Source: Oscillospiraceae bacterium
GTDB lineage: Bacteria > Bacillota > Clostridia > Oscillospirales > Acutalibacteraceae
Direction of reading: 5' to 3'
Assembly (NCBI GenBank): GCA_019422905.1
Contig: JAHZCM010000006.1
Span: 1 to 35,613 of the forward strand
DNA: 35,613 nt
Below the pieces are notes generated by a model. It had not been told where the DNA came from and ran no database searches. It worked only from the letters and a program-made list of their open reading frames with translations. The position numbers and the translations under genes are program-made. Each line of letters starts with the position of its first letter. Positions within the stretch are counted from its first letter, which is position 1. Below, piece after piece: positions 24,507-31,505 of this stretch.

Positions 24507-24522
24507 TCGAAATGCAGTCTGT
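24489..24522 (-). terminator. Terminator after the NUDIX companion gene
   Basis: AACAGACTGC pairs with GCAGTCTGTT, extended by TTTC/GAAA beyond a T-T mismatch, with loop AATC; TTTTC follows on the minus strand. It lies 19 bases after the end of the small gene at 24541. Confidence 0.75.
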
Positions 24523-24540
24523 TCATAAAAAACGTACAAT

Positions 24541-24769
24541 TTATACGTCCAGCGCGCCGGCTATATACCGTCTTGCCGCCCGCATGCGGACTTTATTCCC
24601 GCGGTACGTGCGGATTCCTTCTTCGAGCTGTTCAATCCATGACGCCTCCGCCGGACAAACCGCGCGCAGAAAGCGCAGCGCTTTCGAGCCAATCCAGCTC
24701 CGCGTCTGAAAGCGTTTCACCCGTTTCGCATGCGCTGAGAATTTGATTCAGCCTACCTATATCAAGCAT
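24541..24769 (-). pseudogene. Small unknown gene after the NUDIX hydrolase, apparently frameshifted
   Basis: An ATG at 24769 lies inside the last codons of the NUDIX gene (8-base overlap) and opens MLDIGRLNQILSACETG...DAELDWLES, but this frame stops after 45 residues at 24632. The adjacent frame carries on at the same point with ALRFLRAVCPAEASW, IEQLEEGIRTYRGNK and ARRYIAGALDV to a stop at 24541. Both parts look like one helical protein; adding two bases in the GCGC tract near 24675-24683 would join them as LESALRFL and give 76 residues. The family is not recognised. Either a recent mutation, a sequencing error or two separate short proteins. Confidence 0.6.
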
Positions 24770-25232
24770 GCTCCAATTCCTTCCACCCAAATTCGCTGTA
24801 TGGAATTCCACGGCGGAAATTTTCCAGCGCCGCTCTGCGGTCCTCCAACAGGTTTTCCGGCAGCGCATCCAACGAAAACCAGCGAAGCTCCGCGCATTTC
24901 TCCGGTTCGCAGATACGCGGCTCCGCTTCTCCGCACTCCGCGCAGAAAAATACATTGACATAGGCCGTACCGTCCGGCGAGGTTTTATGCGTGAGCGTTG
25001 CAAACCACACGTCAGCAGGAGAAAGCGTTACGCCAAGCTCCTCAGCCGCTTCCCGGATCATGGCCATCCTCATCGTTTCGCCCATCTCTACATGGCCGGC
25101 AGCACCGCAGTCCCACATGCCGTCTGCATAACCGGTGTTCTGTCTCTTTTGCAACAGGATCTCCCGTTTTCCGTTTTGCTCCCGCACAAGGAACAGCATT
25201 ACCGCGCTCGCCGTCTTATATCGTTCGCGCAC
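24762..25232 (-). CDS. NUDIX hydrolase
   Basis: A 156-residue pyrophosphohydrolase cleaving nucleoside diphosphates linked to another group. The NUDIX box is complete at residues 46-68: Gly46, Glu52, then REAAEELGV (GX5EX7REUXEEXGU). The N-terminus (KTASAVMLFLVREQNGKREILLQKR) is like small MutT/ADP-ribose pyrophosphatase types; the exact substrate cannot be told. Translation starts at GTG (25232), nine bases after GGGAGG. It follows recX, separated by a terminator, and overlaps the small gene after it by eight bases. Confidence 0.9.
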   Translation of the reverse strand: MRERYKTASAVMLFLVREQNGKREILLQKRQNTGYADGMWDCGAAGHVEMGETMRMAMIREAAEELGVTLSPADVWFATLTHKTSPDGTAYVNVFFCAECGEAEPRICEPEKCAELRWFSLDALPENLLEDRRAALENFRRGIPYSEFGWKELEHA

Positions 25233-25261
25233 GATTTACCGCCTCCCATTTTTCTTTCTAG

Positions 25262-25291
25262 CCAAAATTCCTTTGGCAAAAACCAAAGGAA
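25262..25291 (-). terminator. recX terminator
   Basis: TTCCTTTGG (25268-25276) and CCAAAGGAA (25283-25291) form a perfect 9-base-pair stem with a 6-base loop; on the minus strand TTTT follows. It begins nine bases after the recX stop. Confidence 0.75.
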
Positions 25292-25299
25292 GCCGCAAT

Positions 25300-25920
25300 T
25301 TATTCCTCCGGGGCTTCCCCGTTCAAAACGCTGAAAATTTCCTCAAAGCCGTAGCCATACCGCTGTAAGGCGGCGATGGCGCGGCGGCGGGCCTTTTCAT
25401 CCGTCCACGCGGCGGGATATTTCCGCTCCAAAATCGCGCGGATCTGCTCCGCCGTCTCATCGCGGTCCATGGAAAATTCCTCGAGCACCGCTTCGATCAA
25501 ATCGTCCGCGATGCCCTTCTGCCGCAGCTCCTGCTTTACGCGGCGGACGCCAAACTTTTTGCGCGTGAAAAGCTCCTGCGCATAGCGGCGGGCATACTGC
25601 TCGTCATCGACCAGCCCGAGCTCTTCCATATACTCCACAGCGCGGCGCGCGGCCTCGCGGTCAAACTCCGAGCGGGTGATCTTGTCCTCCAGCTCCTTTT
25701 TCGAGTGTGCGCGGTGCTCCAGCAGATAAAGCGCCTTTTCGTTCGCACGGTGCGCGGCGGATTCCTGCAGCAGCTGATGCAGGGTCTCGTCGTCGATCTC
25801 ATCGCCCGGCGCAAGGCCGCTTTTGAGCAGCGTCTCCGTATCGACCTTCACGGCCGCCTCGCCGTCGATATAGAGCTGCGAAAGGCGGTGGCGGCGCTGC
25901 TGCACATCGGTTATCCTCAT
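25300..25920 (-). CDS. recX: Regulatory protein RecX
   Basis: A 206-residue all-helical protein that binds RecA filaments and modulates recombination and the SOS response. The three-helix repeats of the family are visible: ALYLLEHRAHSKKELEDKI, then VEYMEELGLVDDEQYARRYA, RKKFGVRRVKQELRQKGI and the C-terminal KARRRAIAALQRYGYGFEEI. Its ATG overlaps the recA stop by four bases (ATGA), so it is translationally coupled to recA, as expected. Confidence 0.93.
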   Translation of the reverse strand: MRITDVQQRRHRLSQLYIDGEAAVKVDTETLLKSGLAPGDEIDDETLHQLLQESAAHRANEKALYLLEHRAHSKKELEDKITRSEFDREAARRAVEYMEELGLVDDEQYARRYAQELFTRKKFGVRRVKQELRQKGIADDLIEAVLEEFSMDRDETAEQIRAILERKYPAAWTDEKARRRAIAALQRYGYGFEEIFSVLNGEAPEE

Positions 25921-27101
25921 TCGTCGTCATCGACGGTGATGTCGATATCCGCCTTCACGTTTTTATTCCCGGCAGGCCGCTCCTCCGGCGCAGCGGCTTC
26001 TTCAACCGGCGTTGCGACCGCCTTCACGTCGCCGCCGGCTTTGGCGGACTTCACATACAGCTTATCCGCGTTTTCCTTCACCTTCCCGGCGATCTCCTCG
26101 AAAACGTCCGGGTTATCCTGCAAAAACTTCTTCGCATTTTCGCGTCCCTGCCCGATGCGCGAACCGTTATAGGAGAACCACGCGCCGCTCTTCTGCACGA
26201 TATCCAGCTTTTCCGCCAGATCTACAAGCTCGCCGACGCGGGAAATCCCCTGCCCGTACATGATGTCAAACTCCACCTCGCGGAACGGCGGGGCCACCTT
26301 GTTCTTGACGACCTTGACCTTCGTATGCGAGCCGATGATATCCGAGCCGTTCTTGATGACCTCTTTCTTGCGCACGTCAAGCCGCACGGAGGAATAGAAT
26401 TTCAGCGCGCGGCCGCCCGGCGTGACCTCCGGGTTCCCGTAAACAACGCCCACCTTTTCGCGTAGCTGATTGATAAAGATCGCGACGCAGTTCGACTTTG
26501 AAATTGCGCCCGCGAGCTTTCTGAGCGCCTGCGACATCAGGCGCGCCTGCAGGCCCACATGGCTGTCGCCCATCTCGCCCTCAATTTCCGCGCGCGGCAC
26601 CAGCGCCGCAACGGAGTCCACAACGATGACGTCGATTGCGTTGGAGCGGACCAGCGCCTCCGTAATCTCCAGCGCCTGCTCGCCGGTGTCCGGCTGCGAA
26701 ACCAGCAGGGAATCCACGTCTACGCCGAGCGCGGAAGCATAGACCGGGTCCAGCGCGTGCTCCACATCGATAAACGCGGCGTTGCCGCCCATTTTCTGCC
26801 CTTCCGCGACGCAGTGGAGCGCGAGCGTCGTCTTGCCGGACGACTCCGGCCCATAAATCTCGACGATTCTGCCGCGCGGCAGTCCGCCGATGCCAAGCGC
26901 CAGATCGAGAGAAAGCGAGCCGGTCGGAATCGATTCCACCTGCAGGGTATTGTTCTGGCCGAGGCGCATGACGGCACCCTCGCCAAACTGCTTTTTAATC
27001 TGCGTCAGCGCGGTTTCCAGCGCTTTGATTTTATCCTCCGGCTTAATCTTGTCGTTCGCCTTTACCTTTTCGGATACCTTGCTATTCTTTTCGCTTGCCA
27101 T
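25917..27101 (-). CDS. recA: Recombinase RecA
   Basis: ATP-dependent DNA strand-exchange protein and coprotease for LexA. The 394-residue protein has Walker A GPESSGKT (84-91), Walker B region VIVVDSVAAL, loop L1 GEMGDSHVGLQARLMSQALRK (as separate short blocks), loop L2 FINQLREKVGVVYGNPEVTPGG and an acidic tail DITVDDDE typical of RecA. An extra lysine-rich stretch of about 20 residues precedes the usual N-terminus. I chose the ATG at 27101; a GTG at 27113 is in frame but has its AAAGG site only three bases away. Predicted LexA control is described at the upstream box. Confidence 0.97.
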   Translation of the reverse strand: MASEKNSKVSEKVKANDKIKPEDKIKALETALTQIKKQFGEGAVMRLGQNNTLQVESIPTGSLSLDLALGIGGLPRGRIVEIYGPESSGKTTLALHCVAEGQKMGGNAAFIDVEHALDPVYASALGVDVDSLLVSQPDTGEQALEITEALVRSNAIDVIVVDSVAALVPRAEIEGEMGDSHVGLQARLMSQALRKLAGAISKSNCVAIFINQLREKVGVVYGNPEVTPGGRALKFYSSVRLDVRKKEVIKNGSDIIGSHTKVKVVKNKVAPPFREVEFDIMYGQGISRVGELVDLAEKLDIVQKSGAWFSYNGSRIGQGRENAKKFLQDNPDVFEEIAGKVKENADKLYVKSAKAGGDVKAVATPVEEAAAPEERPAGNKNVKADIDITVDDDE

Positions 27102-27252
27102 CTTTATAACCACTTACCTTTCTTTCACAGCGCGTATTCGCCCTTTTCCAAGGACGGCCTCGCGGCAGGCGCAAACCCGAAAGACAAACGCTCAGGATTT
27201 ATCCCCCGCCCGCCCAAAACGGCCCCTTGGAATTCCCGTTTTTGATATCTCT

Positions 27253-27281
27253 ATTATACTAAATCCGCCGCGAAAAAGCAA
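27253..27281 (-). promoter_or_regulatory. Predicted recA promoter
   Basis: On the minus strand TTGCTT (27276-27281), 17 bases, perfect TATAAT (27253-27258). The leader to the ATG is about 145 bases and shows no clear structure. Confidence 0.65.
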
Positions 27282-27299
27282 TGGATTTCGCAAATTTTT

Positions 27300-27313
27300 C
27301 GAACGTATTTTCT
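27300..27313. promoter_or_regulatory. LexA (SOS) box-like site upstream of recA
   Basis: CGAACGTATTTTCT matches the Gram-positive SOS box CGAACATATGTTCG at 10 of 14 positions, including both core half-site starts (CGAAC and TTC). It lies 18 bases upstream of the recA -35 box. LexA control of recA is usual; this site is a pattern match. Confidence 0.45.
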
Positions 27314-27380
27314 TATTTGATGTGTCGAGAGAACCGTCTGCGGCCGGGGCCTTGCCTCATGCACGCCCGGAATCCGCAGC

Positions 27381-27830
27381 TCAGCGTTCCAGGTGAACCA
27401 GATACTCCGCCGTGCCCTCCTCAAATTTTTTGCCGCCGGTTTGGTGAAATCCGTTTCTCTGATAAAATTTTATCGCCCGCTCGTTCTTTTCCAAAGCCCA
27501 CAGGAAATCCGCGCGGCAGTTTTCCACCGCATACCGCAGGAGCTTTTCGCCGATGCCGCAGCCCTGCAGGGCAGGCTCCACAAAGAGCTTTTGAACTTCC
27601 CTGCCGGATATTTGCAGCACTCCCTTTACCGTCCCGTCGTCATAAACATACACATTGCGAAGCGTCCCTTTATCCGCAAGGTATTTTTCCGCGACGGACA
27701 TCACCTGTATTTCGTCAAAGTAAAACGCGTCGTTTTTGAAAATGGGATAAAAATTAAGCCGGTAATTAAATACAAGGATCTCCGCAATCCTGCCGGCATC
27801 CCGCTCCTCCGCCTGCCTTATATGCCGCAT
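27381..27830 (-). CDS. GNAT-family N-acetyltransferase
   Basis: A 149-residue acetyltransferase. The acetyl-CoA site is in VQKLFVEPALQGCGIGEKLL (with QGCGIG as the R/Q-x-x-G-x-G/A motif), preceded by GVLQISG and followed by LWALEKNERAIKFYQRNGF, the standard C-terminal GNAT pattern. It resembles small Firmicute GNATs of unknown substrate. The ATG at 27830 follows GGAGG. It lies downstream of pgm but beyond the pgm terminator. Confidence 0.87.
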   Translation of the reverse strand: MRHIRQAEERDAGRIAEILVFNYRLNFYPIFKNDAFYFDEIQVMSVAEKYLADKGTLRNVYVYDDGTVKGVLQISGREVQKLFVEPALQGCGIGEKLLRYAVENCRADFLWALEKNERAIKFYQRNGFHQTGGKKFEEGTAEYLVHLER

Positions 27831-27854
27831 ACCATTCCTCCAAATTCCGAAATT

Positions 27855-27887
27855 AAAAGGGGATCAGCCGCAGCGCAGCCGATCCCC
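27855..27887 (-). terminator. Terminator after phosphoglucomutase
   Basis: GGGGATC pairs with GATCCCC, with GGCTGC/GCGGCT-like inner pairing; on the minus strand TTTTAATTT follows. It lies 21 bases after the pgm stop. Confidence 0.75.
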
Positions 27888-27908
27888 ACTTTGATTGACT
27901 TCTGTATT

Positions 27909-29609
27909 TTACAGGCCGAGCAGCGCCGTAGCCGCTTCCTTCATCTTCGCGATAATCGCCTCGGACTCCTCGCGCGTCTTGCCCTTGCCGGAAAGATAGA
28001 TCTTGATCTTCGGCTCGGTGCCGGAGGGGCGGACAATCAGCTTGCTGCCGTTCTCCAGACGGTACTCCAGCACATTGGATTTCGGCAGCGTAATCGCCGT
28101 TTTCTCCTCGCCATCCGTGCGCACGGAGAGCTTGTAATCGCTGCGGCCGATGACCTTATAGCCCGCGATGACCTGCGGCGGATCCATGCGCAGGCCGTCC
28201 ATGATGGCGTTCATCTGCTTCATGCCGTCCTCGCCCTCGAAGGTGAAGTTGCACAGGTCGTTCTTATAATAACCGTATTTCTCATACAGCGCGTTGATCG
28301 CATCGACGAGCGTCATGCCCTTATCCTTGTAGAAGGAAGCCATCTCGCAGATGAGCATGCTGCCGTTGACCGCATCCTTATCGCGCACATAGCCGCCGGA
28401 GAGGTAGCCGTAGCTTTCCTCAAAGCCGAGCAGATAGCGCTCCGGATGGCCCTCGCCCTCCAGCAGGGCAATCTGGTCGCCGATGTATTTGAAGCCGGTC
28501 AGCACGCGGCGGATCTCAATGCCGTAATCCTTCGCGATGTCGTTGACCATATCCGTGGAGACGATCGTCGTGACCGCGACCGGATCCTTCGGCAGGTTGC
28601 CAAGCTCCGTCTTGCACTGCGCGATGAAGTTCAAAAGCAGGATGCCGACCTCATTGCCGGTCATCAGGCGATACTCGCCGTGCTGGTTGACGGCGATGCC
28701 CACGCGGTCGCAGTCCGGGTCGGTCGCAAGCAGCAGGTCGGGCTTCACGGTCTCGCAAAGCTCAAGGCCCTTCTGCAGCGCCTCGCGGATCTCCGGGTTC
28801 GGGTACGGGCAGGTCGGGAAGTTGCCGTCCGGCTCGCTCTGCTCGGGAACGACCGTAACGTCCTTCACGCCGATTTTATCCAGAATGCGCAGCACGCACA
28901 TTTTACCGCTGCCGTTGAGCGGCGTATAGACGAGCTTTAGGTTATCGGCCGGCTTGCCGAGGATGCTCTCCTTATAAACGTCCTCGATAAACGCGCTGAC
29001 GGTTTCCTCGCCGATGTATTCGATGGTTCCCGCCGCGAGCGCCTCGTCAAACGGGATCTTCCTGACGTCCTTGAAAATATCCAGCGCCTCGATTGCGGCC
29101 ATGATGCCGTCCGCCATACCCTCGGTCACCTGGCAGCCGTCGCTGCCGTAGGCCTTATAGCCGTTGTACTTCGCGGGGTTGTGGCTGGCCGTAACGCAGA
29201 TGCCCGCGTCGCACTGTAAATGGCGCACCGCGTAGGACAGCGCCGGGGTCGGCATAAGCTGCGGGTAAAGATAGGCCTTGATGCCGTTCGCCGCGAGAAC
29301 CGCAGCGGATTCCTTCGCGAAGAGCACGCCCTTATTGCGGCTGTCATGCGCGATTGCAACGGAAAGCGGCTTGCCCATGCCGGTCTTGATCAGATAATTT
29401 GCAAGACCCTGCGTCGCCTTTCTGACGGTGTAGACGTTCATGCGGTTCGTGCCAGCGCCAATCACGCCGCGCAGGCCGCCCGTGCCAAACTCCAGATTTC
29501 TGTAAAAGCGGTCGTTAATCTCCTCCGGCTTGTCCTTTACGGAAAGCAGCTCTTCTGTCAGATCCTTATCGTCCAGCTCGACGCTCAGCCATCTCTCGTA
29601 TTCGGTCAT
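27909..29609 (-). CDS. pgcA: Alpha-phosphoglucomutase / phosphomannomutase
   Basis: Interconverts glucose 6-phosphate and glucose 1-phosphate (and probably mannose phosphates), feeding glycogen, cell-wall and glycolipid synthesis. The 566-residue protein has the four family sites: phosphoserine loop TASHNP (140-145, Ser142), metal loop DPDCDR (297-302), sugar loop GFEESYGY (395-402) and phosphate loop RPSGTEPK (527-534). Length and the N-terminal FGTGGLRG match Bacillus PgcA. The ATG at 29609 follows GGACGAGGA. It has its own strong promoter and terminator. The product is the precursor for the pathway that GlgB completes, though glgB is 27 kb away. Confidence 0.95.
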   Translation of the reverse strand: MTEYERWLSVELDDKDLTEELLSVKDKPEEINDRFYRNLEFGTGGLRGVIGAGTNRMNVYTVRKATQGLANYLIKTGMGKPLSVAIAHDSRNKGVLFAKESAAVLAANGIKAYLYPQLMPTPALSYAVRHLQCDAGICVTASHNPAKYNGYKAYGSDGCQVTEGMADGIMAAIEALDIFKDVRKIPFDEALAAGTIEYIGEETVSAFIEDVYKESILGKPADNLKLVYTPLNGSGKMCVLRILDKIGVKDVTVVPEQSEPDGNFPTCPYPNPEIREALQKGLELCETVKPDLLLATDPDCDRVGIAVNQHGEYRLMTGNEVGILLLNFIAQCKTELGNLPKDPVAVTTIVSTDMVNDIAKDYGIEIRRVLTGFKYIGDQIALLEGEGHPERYLLGFEESYGYLSGGYVRDKDAVNGSMLICEMASFYKDKGMTLVDAINALYEKYGYYKNDLCNFTFEGEDGMKQMNAIMDGLRMDPPQVIAGYKVIGRSDYKLSVRTDGEEKTAITLPKSNVLEYRLENGSKLIVRPSGTEPKIKIYLSGKGKTREESEAIIAKMKEAATALLGL

Positions 29610-29680
29610 ATTCCTCGTCCTTCCATGATATTATTTTCACATGTGCAACCGAAAGCGCGCATGCAAAGGTCTATAGCATA

Positions 29681-29709
29681 AGATTACCATTTTCTATGTA
29701 CAATGTCAA
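29681..29709 (-). promoter_or_regulatory. Predicted phosphoglucomutase promoter
   Basis: On the minus strand a perfect TTGACA (29704-29709), 17 bases, TAATCT (29681-29686), about 70 bases before the ATG. Confidence 0.65.
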
Positions 29710-29731
29710 TGATGAATTCTGTAAAAGCGGG

Positions 29732-30199
29732 TCAGTTTCTGTATATAATGTTTGTAAGTATTCCGGCCGGAGAAACATCCGCCATCGCATAGGAGGCCCT
29801 GTATCCGGAGGCGGAACCTGGATTTAAAATATAAAGACCGTCGTCATACATTTCGAGCGGCTGATGCGTGTGCCCGAAAAGCAGCAGGTTCGCCTTTCTC
29901 GCCCGCGCCGCGCAGACCGCCCTGTAATAATCGTACTTCACGCCGTAGTTGTGGCCGTGCGTGCAGAATATCCGTGCGCCGTCGAGGTCAAGCACCAGCT
30001 CGTCGGGCGCCGCGGAGCCGAAATCGCAATTGCCGCGCACGATATAAAAGGCTGTTTCCGGGTAAAGCGCGCGCAGGCCCTCGGCGTCCCGCTCCCCGTC
30101 GCCGAGAAAGATCACCGCGTCCGCCGTGCGATGCCGGGCCATCGCCTCCTGCATATAGCCGGGGCTGCCGTGGGAATCCGAAAAAACGAGAATTTTCAT
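29732..30199 (-). CDS. YfcE/MJ0936-type metallophosphoesterase
   Basis: A 155-residue dimetal phosphodiesterase. All ligand blocks are present: FSDSHG near residue 6, LGDGERD, RGNCD, CTHGHNYG and FGHTHQP, followed by NPGSAS. Family members hydrolyse phosphodiesters such as cyclic nucleotides or bis-pNPP in vitro; the physiological substrate is usually unknown. The ATG at 30199 follows GGAAAGGA; the longer open frame upstream has no ribosome site. It is divergent from the three small genes that start at 30360. Confidence 0.92.
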   Translation of the reverse strand: MKILVFSDSHGSPGYMQEAMARHRTADAVIFLGDGERDAEGLRALYPETAFYIVRGNCDFGSAAPDELVLDLDGARIFCTHGHNYGVKYDYYRAVCAARARKANLLLFGHTHQPLEMYDDGLYILNPGSASGYRASYAMADVSPAGILTNIIYRN

Positions 30200-30306
30200 A
30201 TTCTTCCTTTCCGCTTCCGCTGCGGAAACCGTACGCCGCAAACCGGAAGCTGTCCGCGTAATCCGCAAATAAAGGCCCTTGCCTTTTCAGGCTTTGGCAT
30301 CGAATT

Positions 30307-30350
30307 CCCCTTTTCTGCATATTCTGGTAAGGAAACAAAATGAAAAGGGG
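30307..30350 (+). promoter_or_regulatory. Hairpin that could hide the ribosome site of the next gene
   Basis: CCCCTTTTC (30307-30315) is complementary to GAAAAGGGG (30342-30350), which contains most of the ribosome site for the TTG start at 30360. The 26 bases between them are AT-rich and unstructured. Confidence 0.4.
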
Positions 30351-30359
30351 AGAATACCA

Positions 30360-30596
30360 TTGAACGAAAATCAGATGCAGGCGCTTCTGAAGCTGGCCGC
30401 CGAGCGCCTGCACACAACGCCGGAGCAGCTCCGCACGGCAGCCGAAAACGGGAGCCTGCAGGGCATTACCGCCGGCGCCAACAACGCGCAGGCGGAGCAG
30501 CTCCGCCGCGTGCTGAGCGACCCGGAGGCCGCAAAAAAGCTGCTTTCCACACCCGCCGCGCAAAAGCTGTTTGAAGCCTTTGGCGGACAAAAATAA
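30360..30596 (+). CDS. Small helical hypothetical protein, 78 residues (first of three)
   Basis: Not recognised. Starts at TTG (30360), after AAGGGGAG; a longer frame upstream has no ribosome site. The protein looks like three helices: NENQMQALLKLAAERLHTT, an EQLRTAAENGSLQGI segment, and VLSDPEAAKKLLSTPAAQKLFEAF. The last part has the DP...P..Q pattern of STI1/DP-type helical repeats, but similarity this short is weak evidence. It precedes two more unknown genes on the same strand by 21 and 18 bases, so the three probably form one transcript. Confidence 0.75.
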   Translation: MNENQMQALLKLAAERLHTTPEQLRTAAENGSLQGITAGANNAQAEQLRRVLSDPEAAKKLLSTPAAQKLFEAFGGQK

Positions 30597-30617
30597 ACCG
30601 GAAGGGAGATCCGCGCC

Positions 30618-31046
30618 ATGGACGATATTTCCTCCGCAATCCGCTCCGTGCTGAACGACCCGCAAAGCATGGCGCAGATCCAGAACATCATGCAGTCTCT
30701 CGGCACGGGAGACAACACCGCGCAAAGCGCGCCGCAAAACACGGCGACCACGCCTGCGCCCGCGCCCCAGAGCACCGGTACCGGCAGCAGCAACGCCCTG
30801 CAGGCGCTGCTGCCCGCTCTGGGCGGCCCGCAGGGCGATAATCCCATGATGTCCATGCTGCTGCGCGCCGCACCCCTGCTGACCGCGGCAAATCAGGAGG
30901 ACGACACCACGCGCCTGCTCGCGGCGCTGCGCCCGCTGCTCGGCGAGGAGCGGCGCAAAAAGCTCGACGAAGCGAGCCGCATCTTAAAACTGCTGCGCCT
31001 TTTGCCGCTGCTGCGGGAAACCGGCATACTGCAAAATATTCTGTAG
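30618..31046 (+). CDS. Hypothetical protein, 142 residues (second of three)
   Basis: Not recognised. The ATG at 30618 follows GGAAGGGAG. Three parts: a short N-terminal helix with LNDPQSMAQIQNIMQSLG (again a DP motif), a low-complexity Ala/Pro/Gln/Thr linker (about 33-58), and a helical C-terminal half with RLLAALRPLLGEERRKKLDEASRILKLLRLLPLLRE. The C-terminal pattern of a basic helix followed by Leu-rich turns suggests a protein-protein or membrane-surface contact. No signal peptide. Confidence 0.78.
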   Translation: MDDISSAIRSVLNDPQSMAQIQNIMQSLGTGDNTAQSAPQNTATTPAPAPQSTGTGSSNALQALLPALGGPQGDNPMMSMLLRAAPLLTAANQEDDTTRLLAALRPLLGEERRKKLDEASRILKLLRLLPLLRETGILQNIL

Positions 31047-31064
31047 GAAAGGGCGGGAAACAAC

Positions 31065-31376
31065 ATGCCGAACAACATGCCGGACACGCGCGCGATCAAT
31101 GAAGCGCTGCGCCGCGCACGGGAAATGCAGGCCCGCTCCGCACCCGCGCCGCAGGAGCCGCCCGCGCCGGAACCAAAACCTGATCCGGAGCCGGTCCCTG
31201 AACCCGCACAACACAGGGCTGAGCCCGCGGAAAAAACAGCCTCAGGGCAGGGCTCGCTGATCGATACGCTTCTGCGGGACAAAGAGCGCACCCTGATTCT
31301 GGCGCTTTTGATTCTGCTTTCCGGGGAGGGCGGCAACACGGAGCTGCTCTTCGCGCTGATGTACCTCCTGATTTAG
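31065..31376 (+). CDS. Hypothetical protein with hydrophobic C-terminus, 103 residues (third of three)
   Basis: Not recognised. The ATG at 31065 follows AAAGGGCGGG. A short N-terminal helix (TRAINEALRRAREMQAR), then a Pro/Glu-rich linker of about 35 residues (PAPEPKPDPEPVPEPA), then LIDTLLRDKERTLILALLILL with EGGNTELLFALMYLLI at the very end. The two hydrophobic stretches could form a small hairpin anchor in the membrane or a buried hydrophobic core; a C-terminal anchor without a signal peptide would place the N-terminus in the cytoplasm. No clear terminator follows before the convergent proA gene. Confidence 0.75.
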   Translation: MPNNMPDTRAINEALRRAREMQARSAPAPQEPPAPEPKPDPEPVPEPAQHRAEPAEKTASGQGSLIDTLLRDKERTLILALLILLSGEGGNTELLFALMYLLI

Positions 31377-31505
31377 TGCAGCGCCGGTCAGCCGCGCGGC
31401 CGGACCCACCGGCTTTGGCCGATCCATGTACGCGTAAAGCAAATCCCGATTTACATAACAGCCGCCTGCACACCGGAAAACCGGTTCCAGTGCTTGCGGC
31501 CGGAT

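Noticed and set aside
27393..28940. A 515-residue open frame on the plus strand
   Set aside because: Shadow of the acetyltransferase and phosphoglucomutase genes; Arg/Ala/His-rich with no domain pattern.
31377..31505. Terminator between the small-gene cassette and proA
   Set aside because: Several CCGG-containing short stems are possible, but none is followed by a T-tract on either strand.
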